A stretch of DNA of 7,556 nt from contig DATEDA010000204.1 of the NCBI GenBank assembly GCA_035286595.1, forward strand, positions 1 through 7,556, written 5' to 3'. A model generated the notes under the pieces. The model did no database searches, had not been told where the DNA came from, and was given only the letters and a program-made list of their open reading frames with translations. Positions 1 through 6,310 of the stretch are shown here, piece by piece. The position numbers and the translations under genes are program-made. The DNA is from DATEDA01 sp035286595 (GTDB lineage: Bacteria > Pseudomonadota > Gammaproteobacteria > Burkholderiales > SG8-39). Every line of letters starts with the position of its first letter. Positions within the stretch are counted from its first letter, which is position 1.

Positions 1-47
1 AAGTCCCCTTTGTCGACGACGGCTGCCGGCGGCGACAAAGGGGACTT
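1..47. repeat. Perfect 15-bp inverted repeat overlapping the pntAA ribosome-binding site
   Basis: Positions 1-15 (AAGTCCCCTTTGTCG) are the exact reverse complement of positions 33-47 (CGACAAAGGGGACTT), separated by a 17-base GC-rich loop at 16-32. The right arm contains AAGGGG at 38-43, the only plausible Shine-Dalgarno sequence for pntAA, seven bases before its ATG at 51. As RNA, the hairpin would therefore bury the ribosome-binding site. It could be a translational control hairpin, the end of a dispersed palindromic (REP-like) element, or a terminator for an upstream gene; there is no T-run beyond the stem, which argues against the last. The window starts exactly at the arm, so it may extend further left. 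Confidence 0.75.
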
Positions 48-50
48 TCC

Positions 51-1178
51 ATGCGCTTCGGCGTTCCTGCCGAGATCCGCCCGGGCGAGGCGCGCGTCGC
101 GGCGACTCCGGAGACCGTCAAGAAGCTCGCCGCCGGCGGCAAGCACGCGGTCGTGGTGCAGGCGGGCGCGGGCGCGCGCGCGGCCGTTCGCGACGCCGAG
201 TTCCAGGCGGCGGGCGCGACGATCGCGGCGTCGGCCGCGGACATCTACGCGCAGTCGGACATCGTGCTGAAGGTGCGCGGCCCCGACGCATCGGAGCTCG
301 CGGCGCTCAAGCGGGGCTCGATCCTCGTCGGCCTGCTCAACCCGTACGAGGCGGCGGGCGTCGAGGCCCTCGCGCGAACCGGCGTGACCGGGTTCGCGCT
401 GGAGTGGCTGCCCCGGATCACCCGCGCGCAGGCGATGGACGTGCTGTCCTCGCAGGCGAACATCGCCGGCTACAAGGCCGTGGTCGTCGCCGCCGACGAG
501 TACGGCCGGTTCATGCCGATGCTGATGACCGCCGCCGGCACCGTCAAGGCGGCGCGCGTGCTCGTGCTCGGCGCGGGCGTGGCCGGGCTGCAGGCGATCG
601 CGACGGCGAAGCGCCTGGGCGCGGTGATCGAGGCGTTCGACGTCCGCCCGGCGGTGAAGGAGCAGGTCGAGTCGCTGGGCGCGAAGTTCGTCGAGGTGCC
701 GGTCTCCGAGGCGGAGAAGCGGCAGGCGGAGACCGCCGGCGGGTATGCCCGCGAGATGAGCGAGGACTACAAGCGCCGCCAGTCGGCGCTGATCGACGAG
801 CGCTCGAAGGCCGCGGACATCATCGTCACCACCGCGCTGATCCCGGGCCGGCCGGCGCCGGTGCTGGTGCGCGAGGAGACGGTGCGCGGCATGAAGCCCG
901 GCTCGGTCATCGTCGACCTCGCGGTGGAGCAGGGCGGCAACTGCCCGCTCTCCGAGCGGGACAAGGTCGTCGTCAAGCACGACGTGAAGATCGTCGGCCA
1001 CACCAACCTCGCGGCGATGCTCGCCGCCGACGCGAGCGCGCTGTACGCGCGGAACGTGCTGAACTTCGTCAACCTCCTCGTCGACCCGAAGTCGGGCGAG
1101 CTGAAGCTCGACCGCGCGGACGAGATCATCGCCGGCGCGCTGGTCTGCATCGACGGGACGGTGGTGAAGAAGGGCTAG
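51..1178 (+). CDS. pntAA: NAD(P) transhydrogenase subunit alpha, part 1 (NAD(H)-binding domain I)
   Basis: This is the peripheral, cytoplasmic domain I of the proton-translocating transhydrogenase. It binds NAD(H) and passes hydride to NADP+ held by domain III of PntB. The 375-residue length fits the split form, in which alpha is encoded by two genes. The N-terminus (MRFGVPAEIRPGEARVA) is typical of the alanine dehydrogenase/PNT family. Residues R122, Q127, D130 and S133 match in spacing the RQD loop known from the Rhodospirillum rubrum enzyme. A Rossmann fingerprint GAGVAG lies at 174-179, with the ribose-binding acidic residue D197 in EAFDVRP. The ATG at 51 gives the expected family N-terminus; a TTG at 10 opens only an out-of-frame reading frame. 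The only candidate Shine-Dalgarno, AAGGGG at 38-43, lies inside a strong hairpin. pntAB follows 24 bp downstream, so this is the first gene of an operon. Confidence 0.97.
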   Translation: MRFGVPAEIRPGEARVAATPETVKKLAAGGKHAVVVQAGAGARAAVRDAEFQAAGATIAASAADIYAQSDIVLKVRGPDASELAALKRGSILVGLLNPYEAAGVEALARTGVTGFALEWLPRITRAQAMDVLSSQANIAGYKAVVVAADEYGRFMPMLMTAAGTVKAARVLVLGAGVAGLQAIATAKRLGAVIEAFDVRPAVKEQVESLGAKFVEVPVSEAEKRQAETAGGYAREMSEDYKRRQSALIDERSKAADIIVTTALIPGRPAPVLVREETVRGMKPGSVIVDLAVEQGGNCPLSERDKVVVKHDVKIVGHTNLAAMLAADASALYARNVLNFVNLLVDPKSGELKLDRADEIIAGALVCIDGTVVKKG

Positions 1179-1189
1179 CACGGCAATTG

Positions 1190-1196
1190 GGAGGAA
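1190..1196 (+). promoter_or_regulatory. Strong Shine-Dalgarno for pntAB
   Basis: GGAGGAA lies six bases before the ATG at 1203 and fixes that start. It is much closer to consensus than the site before pntAA, which would suit a small membrane subunit that must be made in step with its partners. Confidence 0.75.
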
Positions 1197-1202
1197 GCCG
1201 CA

Positions 1203-1514
1203 ATGACCGGAACCCTCGATCCGACCGTCGTCAACCTCACCGTGTTCGTGCTGGCGGTGTTCGTCGGTTACCACGTGGTGTGGAACGTGACCCCGGCGCT
1301 GCACACGCCGCTCATGAGCGTCACCAACGCCATCAGCTCGGTGATCATGGTCGGGGCGCTCCTCGCGGCCGGCCCGCGCGCGATCGACTTCGGGTCGATC
1401 CTCGGCGCGGTCGCGGTCGGACTGGTGGCGATCAACACGTTCGGCGGGTTCCTCGTCACGCAGCGGATGCTGGAGATGTTCAAGCGCAAGGAGAAGAAGG
1501 GCGGTGCCGGGTGA
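1203..1514 (+). CDS. pntAB: NAD(P) transhydrogenase subunit alpha, part 2 (membrane domain)
   Basis: This 103-residue inner-membrane subunit supplies the alpha-derived helices of proton-channel domain II. Three hydrophobic segments are visible at about residues 10-27, 42-57 and 63-84. Between the first two lies the conserved block VTPALHTPLMSVTNAISS (about 29-46), characteristic of this subunit. The C-terminus is a short basic tail (KRKEKKGG) expected on the cytoplasmic side. In enterobacteria this segment is fused to domain I in one PntA chain; here it is a separate gene, as in R. rubrum and many alpha- and betaproteobacteria. It sits 24 bp after pntAA and 49 bp before pntB, in the usual order. 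Confidence 0.96.
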   Translation: MTGTLDPTVVNLTVFVLAVFVGYHVVWNVTPALHTPLMSVTNAISSVIMVGALLAAGPRAIDFGSILGAVAVGLVAINTFGGFLVTQRMLEMFKRKEKKGGAG

Positions 1515-1563
1515 AGCGTAGCGGGCGGCCCGCGGGCGTTCGGTTCTCCCCGGAGAGGCGTTG

Positions 1564-2964
1564 ATGTCGGCCAACCAGGTCGCGCTTTGGTACCTCGTCG
1601 CGAGCGTGCTCTTCATCCTCGCGCTGAAGGGGCTGTCGCACCCCGAGGCGGCGCGCCGGGGGAACCTCTTCGGCATGATCGGGATGGCGATCGCGGTGCT
1701 CACGACGCTCACGCTCGCCGAGCGCTACGACCTGATCCTGCTCGCGATCCTCGCCGGCGGCACGATCGGCGCGGTGGTCGCGCGCCGGGTGCAGATGACG
1801 CAGATGCCGCAGCTCGTCGCGGCGATGCACTCGCTCGTCGGCATGGCGGCGGTGCTCATCGCCATCGCGATCGTCAACAACCCCACGGCGTTCGACCTGC
1901 CCGATCCGATCCCCACGGGCAACCGGCTCGAGCTCTTCATCGGCACGTTCGTCGGCGCGATCACCTTCTCGGGCAGCGTGATCGCGTTCGGCAAGCTCGC
2001 GGGCCTGGGCAACCACTTTCGCCTGTTCTCCAGCGCGCCGGTCGTGTTCAAGGGCCAGCACCTGCTCAACCTCGTGCTCGCGCTGGTCATGATCGGCTTC
2101 GGCGTCGCGTTCTTCCTCGGGCCCCGGGAGGCCCAGTGGCCGCCGTTCCTCGTCATGACGGCGATCGCGTTCGTGCTCGGCGTGCTGATCATCATCCCGA
2201 TCGGCGGGGCGGACATGCCGGTCGTCATCTCGATGCTGAACAGCTACTCCGGCTGGGCGGCGGCGGGCATCGGCTTCTCGCTCGGCAACTCGATGCTCAT
2301 CGTCGCCGGCTCGCTGGTCGGCTCGTCGGGCGCGATCCTGTCGTACATCATGTGCCGCGCGATGAACCGCTCGTTCTTCAGCGTGATCCTGGGCGGGTTC
2401 GGGGGCGCGGAAGGCCAGGTGGCCGCCGGCACCGGCGACAGGCAGGTCAAGTCCGGCTCCGCTGACGACGTCGCGTTCCTGCTCGGCAACGCCGAGAGCG
2501 TGATCATCATCCCCGGCTACGGGCTCGCGGTGGCGCGCGCGCAGCACGCGGTGAAGGAGATGGCGGAGAAGCTGATCCACAAGGGCGTGAACGTCCGCTA
2601 CGCCATTCACCCGGTCGCCGGCCGCATGCCGGGGCACATGAACGTCCTCCTCGCCGAAGCGGAGGTGCCGTACGACCAGGTGGTGGAGATGGAGGACATC
2701 AACAGCGACTTCGGCACGACCGACGTCGCGTTCGTGCTCGGCGCTAACGACGTGGTCAACCCGCTCGCCGAGCAGCCCGGAAGCCCGATCTACGGCATGC
2801 CGATCCTCGAGGCACACAAGGCGCGTACGGTGCTCGTGAACAAGCGGTCGATGGCGGCCGGCTATGCCGGCCTGGACAACCCGCTCTTCTACATGGACCG
2901 GACGATGATGGTGTTCGGCGACGCGAAGAAGGTGGTCGAGGACATCGTGAAGGCGCTGGCGTGA
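1564..2964 (+). CDS. pntB: NAD(P) transhydrogenase subunit beta
   Basis: PntB combines most of membrane domain II with the NADP(H)-binding domain III, completing the enzyme that drives NADH + NADP+ to NAD+ + NADPH using inward proton flow. The protein has 466 residues. Residues 1 to about 265 are a series of hydrophobic helices. They include the MPQLVAAMHSLVG block, whose H89 corresponds to the functionally important beta-His91 of the E. coli enzyme, and the DMPVVISMLNSYSGW block (217-231). Domain III follows from about 298, with the nucleotide-binding GYGLAVA at 318-324, HPVAGRMPGHMNVLLAEA at 349-366, and KRSMAAGYAG at 427-436. All expected motifs are intact. The ATG at 1564 is preferred to the adjacent TTG at 1561 because GGAGAGG at 1552-1558 is then properly spaced. 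The stop overlaps the start of the LUD gene by four bases. Confidence 0.97.
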   Translation: MSANQVALWYLVASVLFILALKGLSHPEAARRGNLFGMIGMAIAVLTTLTLAERYDLILLAILAGGTIGAVVARRVQMTQMPQLVAAMHSLVGMAAVLIAIAIVNNPTAFDLPDPIPTGNRLELFIGTFVGAITFSGSVIAFGKLAGLGNHFRLFSSAPVVFKGQHLLNLVLALVMIGFGVAFFLGPREAQWPPFLVMTAIAFVLGVLIIIPIGGADMPVVISMLNSYSGWAAAGIGFSLGNSMLIVAGSLVGSSGAILSYIMCRAMNRSFFSVILGGFGGAEGQVAAGTGDRQVKSGSADDVAFLLGNAESVIIIPGYGLAVARAQHAVKEMAEKLIHKGVNVRYAIHPVAGRMPGHMNVLLAEAEVPYDQVVEMEDINSDFGTTDVAFVLGANDVVNPLAEQPGSPIYGMPILEAHKARTVLVNKRSMAAGYAGLDNPLFYMDRTMMVFGDAKKVVEDIVKALA

Positions 2965-3638
2965 TCGGCGCGAGCGACAAGGCCAGGGCGGCGATCCTCG
3001 CCCGGATCCGGCAGCGCCAGGGGCGGGGCGCCTCGAGCCGGCCGTCGCCGGCCGAGCTCGAGGCGGTCGAGACCTACGTCGGGCGCCATCCGCGCGGGCC
3101 GCTGCCGCCCGTCGAGGACGACGTCGTCACCCGCTTCCGCCGCCGGGCCGAAGCGATGCAGAGCACGACCGAGGCGGTCGACGGGATGCCCGACGTCCCC
3201 CGCGCCGTCGCCCGCTATCTCGCGGCGCACGGCCTGGCGCCGACGGGCTGCGTGTGGCCGCGCCTGGCGCGGCTCGACTGGGCGTCCGCCGGGCTCCGGC
3301 TCGAGCCGCGCGCGGCCGAGGACCGCGACGCCGTCGGCGTCACCGGCGTGTTCGCCGCGCTCGCCGAGACCGGTACGCTGATGGTGGTGTCGGACCCCGA
3401 CACGCCGGCAGCCGCGAGCCTCCTGCCGGAGACGCACGTGGCGGTGGTGCCGGCGGCGCGCATCGTGAAGCACATGGAGGATGCCTGGGAGCTCGCGCGC
3501 GCGGAGCTCGGGCAATTGCCCCGCATGGTGAACTTCATCTCGGGCCCGTCACGGACGGGCGACATCGACCAGACGATCGTGGTCGGCGCGCACGGGCCGT
3601 ACCGGGTGCACATGATCGTCGTGCGCGGCGCCGGCTGA
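2961..3638 (+). CDS. LUD-domain protein, LutC/YkgG family
   Basis: This 225-residue cytoplasmic protein belongs to the LUD family, which includes LutC of Bacillus subtilis and YkgG of E. coli. Lut proteins form an iron-sulphur oxidase complex that oxidises L-lactate to pyruvate; the exact role of the C subunit is poorly defined. Family signals are AETGTLMVVS at 135-144, the PETHVAVVP segment at 156-164, and the strong C-terminal signature SGPSRTGDIDQTIVVGAHGP at 194-213. The N-terminal helix (DKARAAILARIRQR) is also typical. The GTG start overlaps the pntB stop in a GTGA, with GAAGG at 2949-2953 upstream, so translation is probably coupled to pntB. The usual partners LutA (cysteine-rich CCG domains) and LutB (ferredoxin-like) are not in this window, so calling it a lactate enzyme is an inference. 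It could serve another redox complex or be a stand-alone LUD protein. Confidence 0.9.
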   Translation: MIGASDKARAAILARIRQRQGRGASSRPSPAELEAVETYVGRHPRGPLPPVEDDVVTRFRRRAEAMQSTTEAVDGMPDVPRAVARYLAAHGLAPTGCVWPRLARLDWASAGLRLEPRAAEDRDAVGVTGVFAALAETGTLMVVSDPDTPAAASLLPETHVAVVPAARIVKHMEDAWELARAELGQLPRMVNFISGPSRTGDIDQTIVVGAHGPYRVHMIVVRGAG

Positions 3639-3728
3639 GCGGCGCGCCGTGCGGGAACCCCGCCCCTGGGCGGGCGCTCAAAGCCGGGCCGGACACGTCA
3701 CCGTGCCCGATCGCCACCGACGCCAACG
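3639..3728 (+). other. Intergenic gap between the LUD gene and the antiporter gene
   Basis: This 90-bp gap holds a short GC hairpin (six-base arms 3659-3664 and 3669-3674, four-base loop CCTG) without a following T-run, so at best a weak or Rho-assisted terminator. I see no convincing promoter hexamers and no Shine-Dalgarno before the ATG at 3729. Whether the antiporter gene is read through from the pnt operon cannot be told. Confidence 0.35.
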
Positions 3729-4940
3729 ATGAACGACCTCGCCTTCCTGCCGCAGTGGCCGCCGCTCCTCAACCAGATGATCTGGGTCGGCGTGCTGCTC
3801 GCCGTCGGCGTCGCCGGCGGCGAGCTGGTGCAGCGCAGCTTGCGCCTGCCCCGGATCACCGGCTACGCCGCCGCCGGCATCGTCCTCGGGCCGAGCGGCC
3901 TGGCGCTGATCGGCCAGCCGCTGCTCGACGAGCTCACGGTGTTCGCGGATCTCGCGCTCGGCCTGGTGCTCTTCGAGCTCGGCCAGCGGCTCGACCTGGC
4001 GTGGCTGCGGCGCTCGCCCCCGCTCGCGCTGATGGGGGTCGCAGAGGCGCTGTTCGCGGGGGTGCTCGTCTTCTTCGTCCTCAACTACCACTTCGGCCAG
4101 ACACCGCTCGTCGCGGCGGTGGCCGGCGCGATCGCCATGTCCACCTCGCCGGCGGTGCTGATCCGCGTGGCGGCCGATCTGCGCGCCGAGGGCCAGGTGA
4201 CCGAGCGCGCGCTGATCCTCACCGCGATCAACAGCGTCATCGCGTTCCTCGCGCTCACCGTACTCATCCCCTGGCTGCACCTCGAGTACCGGGGCGGGTG
4301 GGTGACCATGCTCGTGCAGCCGCTCTATCTCATCGCCGGCTCGCTGGTCCTCGCGATGCTCGCGGCGCAGGCCACCCTGAAGCTCGCCCAGCTCGTCGGC
4401 AAGCACGCCGGCCGCCAGTTCATCGTCGTGATCGCGGCGGTCGTCCTCACCGTCGGCGCGGCGGTCGCGCTGAAGCTCTCGGTGCTGCTCGCGCTGCTCG
4501 CGATGGGCGCGATGGTGCGCAACGCCGACCGCGCGCGCCACTTCATCGTCGTGGACTTCGGCGACGCCGGCCAGCTCTTCTACGTCATCCTGTTCGTGAT
4601 CACCGGCGCGCGCCTCGACCTCGGCCTCGTGGGGACCGCGGGCGCCGCCGGGCTGGCGTTCGTGCTGGTCCGGTTCGTCGGGAAGGCGCTGGGGGTGCTC
4701 GCGCTCGCGCCGATGGCGGGGCTGAAGCTCCGCCAGGCGGGGCTCGTCGCGGTCGCGCTCATGCCGATGTCCGGGCTGGCCGTGGTGCTGGTCCACGAGA
4801 CCGCGACGCTCTATCCTGAGATCCGCGCGGCCGTCGCGTCCGTGGTCCTCGCCGGGGTCGTGATCCTCGAGCTGGTGGGGCCGATCGCGACCCAGTTCGC
4901 CATCCGGCGGGCGGGCGAGGCGGGCGCGGAGCAGGGTTGA
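3729..4940 (+). CDS. CPA2-family (Kef-type) cation:proton antiporter, membrane domain only
   Basis: This is an integral membrane protein of 403 residues with about 12-13 hydrophobic segments running from residue 13 to about 392, as expected for a sodium/proton exchanger-fold antiporter moving K+ or Na+ against H+. The family signature LPRITGYAAAGIVLGPSGL is at 40-58. The helix segment with AMSTSPAVLIRV at 136-147 corresponds to the family's discontinuous helix region, and GARLDLGL at 293-300 and GKALG at 318-322 are also typical. It ends shortly after the last helix (AIRRAGEAGAEQG). The cytoplasmic TrkA-N/RCK domain that in KefB and KefC binds glutathione and nucleotide is therefore absent, so it should not be called KefB or KefC. 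No Shine-Dalgarno is visible; the ATG was chosen because it gives a natural N-terminus with the first helix close behind. A ligase gene follows after 23 bp. Confidence 0.9.
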   Translation: MNDLAFLPQWPPLLNQMIWVGVLLAVGVAGGELVQRSLRLPRITGYAAAGIVLGPSGLALIGQPLLDELTVFADLALGLVLFELGQRLDLAWLRRSPPLALMGVAEALFAGVLVFFVLNYHFGQTPLVAAVAGAIAMSTSPAVLIRVAADLRAEGQVTERALILTAINSVIAFLALTVLIPWLHLEYRGGWVTMLVQPLYLIAGSLVLAMLAAQATLKLAQLVGKHAGRQFIVVIAAVVLTVGAAVALKLSVLLALLAMGAMVRNADRARHFIVVDFGDAGQLFYVILFVITGARLDLGLVGTAGAAGLAFVLVRFVGKALGVLALAPMAGLKLRQAGLVAVALMPMSGLAVVLVHETATLYPEIRAAVASVVLAGVVILELVGPIATQFAIRRAGEAGAEQG

Positions 4941-4953
4941 CGCGCGGGGACCC

Positions 4954-4960
4954 GGAGGAG
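4954..4960 (+). promoter_or_regulatory. Shine-Dalgarno deciding the ligase start
   Basis: GGAGGAG lies just before the ATG at 4964 and supports this start over the in-frame TTG at 4937. The TTG overlaps the antiporter stop codon and would add nine residues (TTG read as Met, then TRGDPEER) that do not resemble the family N-terminus. Confidence 0.7.
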
Positions 4961-4963
4961 CGC

Positions 4964-6076
4964 ATGCTCGAATTCAAGACCTCGGAGCCGCTGACGCTCG
5001 GCGTCGAGCTCGAGCTGCAGCTCGTGAACACGCGCGACTACAACCTGACGCGCGGCGCGTCCGATCTCCTCGCCGCGGTCGCGAAGGCGAAGCACCCGGG
5101 GGAGATCAAGCCGGAGATCACGGAGAGCATGATCGAGGTCTGCACCTCGGTCTGCGGCGGCTACGCCCAGGTGCAAGCGGAGCTCGACGCGATCCGGCAG
5201 GTGCTCGGCGACGCCGCGGCGAAGCTCAACCTCGGGGTCGCGGGCGGCGGCACGCATCCGTTCCAGAAGTGGAGCGAGCGGCGCATCTACGACACGCCGC
5301 GCTTCCAGCGCGTCTCCGAGCTCTACGGCTACCTCGCCAAGCAGTTCACCGTCTTCGGGCAGCACATCCACGTCGGCGTGCGCTCGGGCGACGAGGCGGT
5401 GCGCCTGATCCACGGCCTCGCGCGCTATATGCCGCACTTCATCGCGCTGTCGGCTTCGTCGCCGTTCTCGCTCGGCGCGGACACCCAGTTCGACTCATCG
5501 CGGCTGAACGTCGTGAATGCCTTTCCGCTCGCCGGCTGCATGCCGTTCGTGCGCGACTGGGAGGAGTTCGAGGTCTATTTCGAGCAGATGCGCGGGTTCG
5601 GGATCGTCGAGAGCATGAAGGACTTCTACTGGGACATCCGGCCGAAGCCCGAGTACGGCACGATCGAGATCCGGGTGTGCGACACGCCGCTCACCGTCGG
5701 GCGCGCCGCGGAGCTCGCGGCCTACGCCCAGGCGCTCGCGGCGAGCCTGCGGGACGACCTCGCGTGGAGCCCGCATCCGAGCCTGTACCAGGTCTACAGC
5801 TACAACCGGTTCCAGGCCTGCCGGTTCGGGTTCGGCGCGACGGTCGTCGATCCCGTCACCCGCGAGCACGTTCCGCTCGGCGACGAGATCGTCGCGACGC
5901 TGACCCGGTGCCTGCCGCGCGCCGAACGGCTCGGCGGCAGCGAGGGGGTCGCCGCGCTCCTCAAGGCGGCGGCGGCGCGTGCCAACGACGCGCGGACGCT
6001 GCGGGAGCTCCTCGAGAAGCGCGGCTCGCTCCCCGACGTGGTGCGCGCGGCATGCGCGGCGTGGACCGGATCCTGA
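4964..6076 (+). CDS. YbdK-family carboxylate-amine ligase (glutamate-cysteine ligase type 2 homologue)
   Basis: The 370-residue product matches the length of the E. coli YbdK type (about 370 residues), a cytoplasmic ATP-dependent ligase of the GCS2 family. YbdK has weak gamma-glutamylcysteine ligase activity, and its true substrate is often unclear. Visible family motifs are GVELELQL at 13-20, KPEITESMIEVCT at 49-61, GGGTHPF at 94-100, GQHIHVGV at 132-139 with paired histidines, SASSPF at 163-168, WDIRP at 223-227 and GTIEIRVCDTP at 232-242. The acidic residues of the first and last blocks and the histidines of the central block are the expected Mg-ATP site region. All are present, so the enzyme looks active. 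It lies 23 bp after the antiporter stop, suggesting a two-gene unit. It might make gamma-glutamylcysteine or another gamma-glutamyl compound; the sequence alone does not decide. Confidence 0.92.
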   Translation: MLEFKTSEPLTLGVELELQLVNTRDYNLTRGASDLLAAVAKAKHPGEIKPEITESMIEVCTSVCGGYAQVQAELDAIRQVLGDAAAKLNLGVAGGGTHPFQKWSERRIYDTPRFQRVSELYGYLAKQFTVFGQHIHVGVRSGDEAVRLIHGLARYMPHFIALSASSPFSLGADTQFDSSRLNVVNAFPLAGCMPFVRDWEEFEVYFEQMRGFGIVESMKDFYWDIRPKPEYGTIEIRVCDTPLTVGRAAELAAYAQALAASLRDDLAWSPHPSLYQVYSYNRFQACRFGFGATVVDPVTREHVPLGDEIVATLTRCLPRAERLGGSEGVAALLKAAAARANDARTLRELLEKRGSLPDVVRAACAAWTGS

Positions 6077-6087
6077 CGCCGCGCTGA

Positions 6088-6102
6088 CGCGCTCGAAGCG
6101 CG
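6088..6102 (+). terminator. Weak hairpin after the ligase gene
   Basis: CGCGCT (6088-6093) pairs with AGCGCG (6097-6102) across a three-base loop, beginning 12 bases after the stop codon. There is no T-run behind it, so if it ends transcription it would do so inefficiently or with Rho. Confidence 0.3.
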
Positions 6103-6111
6103 CCGGGCGGA

Positions 6112-6128
6112 GTTGACACGGTTGACAC
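6112..6128 (+). repeat. Tandem direct repeat GTTGACAC
   Basis: GTTGACAC at 6112-6119 is repeated exactly at 6121-6128 after one G, giving a 9-base period. It places two identical -35-like elements side by side. It may be an alternative promoter arrangement or an activator binding site overlapping the -35 element. Confidence 0.6.
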
Positions 6129-6150
6129 TGCGCGCGAAGTCGGGCTTACT
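6113..6150 (+). promoter_or_regulatory. Candidate sigma-70 promoter for the TRAP binding-protein gene
   Basis: Two perfect TTGACA hexamers occur at 6113-6118 and 6122-6127. From the second, a 17-base spacer leads to CTTACT at 6145-6150, a poor -10 element matching TATAAT at only three of six positions. The perfect -35 and correct spacing in an otherwise GC-rich region, upstream of a gene with its own strong ribosome-binding site, make a promoter likely, but the -10 is not convincing by itself. Confidence 0.5.
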
Positions 6151-6201
6151 TGCCCCGTTCGGTCCGCGCCCCGGACGCGCCTCGCGTGGCGGCCCTGGGC
6201 G

Positions 6202-6225
6202 TCGCGAGGCGAGGAGGCCTCGCGA
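6202..6225 (+). other. Perfect 9-bp hairpin in the leader
   Basis: TCGCGAGGC (6202-6210) pairs exactly with GCCTCGCGA (6217-6225) around the loop GAGGAG. The purine-rich loop resembles a Shine-Dalgarno core, but no start codon follows at a useful distance. The right arm also forms part of the 12-base palindrome GCCTCGCGAGGC (6217-6228). It may stabilise or regulate the dctP mRNA, or form part of a terminator for the upstream unit. Confidence 0.5.
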
Positions 6226-6232
6226 GGCACGG

Positions 6233-6253
6233 CTGCCGGGAGAAAACCGGCAG
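6233..6253 (+). other. Perfect 7-bp hairpin in the leader
   Basis: CTGCCGG (6233-6239) pairs exactly with CCGGCAG (6247-6253) around the A-rich loop GAGAAAA. It lies 63 bases before the TRAP gene start, directly after the larger hairpin at 6202-6225. Together they form a tandem structured leader of unknown role. Confidence 0.5.
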
Positions 6254-6304
6254 GCGGCTTCGCCACACGGCGGTGCGGGGGCGGAACACAACTTCAGTCC
6301 ACTG

Positions 6305-6310
6305 AGGAGG
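6305..6310 (+). promoter_or_regulatory. Consensus Shine-Dalgarno of the TRAP binding-protein gene
   Basis: AGGAGG lies six bases before the ATG at 6317. This consensus site, followed by a clear signal peptide, fixes the start despite the open frame running much further upstream. Confidence 0.85.

Noticed and set aside
1561..1563. TTG as the start of pntB
   Set aside because: The ATG directly after it is better spaced from GGAGAGG at 1552-1558.
1515..1563. GC-rich imperfect hairpin between pntAB and pntB
   Set aside because: The arms leave almost no loop and there is no T-run; it would interrupt an obvious operon and is likely chance in GC-rich sequence.
404..1564. Open frame of 386 residues overlapping pntAA and pntAB on the + strand
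   Set aside because: It is arginine-, glycine- and alanine-rich with no family motifs, and lies in another frame of clearly identified genes; a GC-rich codon artefact.
1480..2817. Open frame of 445 residues antisense to pntB
   Set aside because: Histidine-, arginine- and aspartate-rich composition is what antisense reading of GC-rich codons gives; pntB on the other strand has every expected motif.
3254..4819. 521-residue open frame, longer than the antiporter it overlaps
   Set aside because: Low-complexity Arg/Ala/Gly translation in an alternative frame, whereas the antiporter frame shows membrane helices and family signatures.
4937..4963. TTG start of the ligase gene overlapping the antiporter stop
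   Set aside because: A coupled TTGA start is possible, but GGAGGAG before the ATG at 4964 and the family-like N-terminus favour the ATG.
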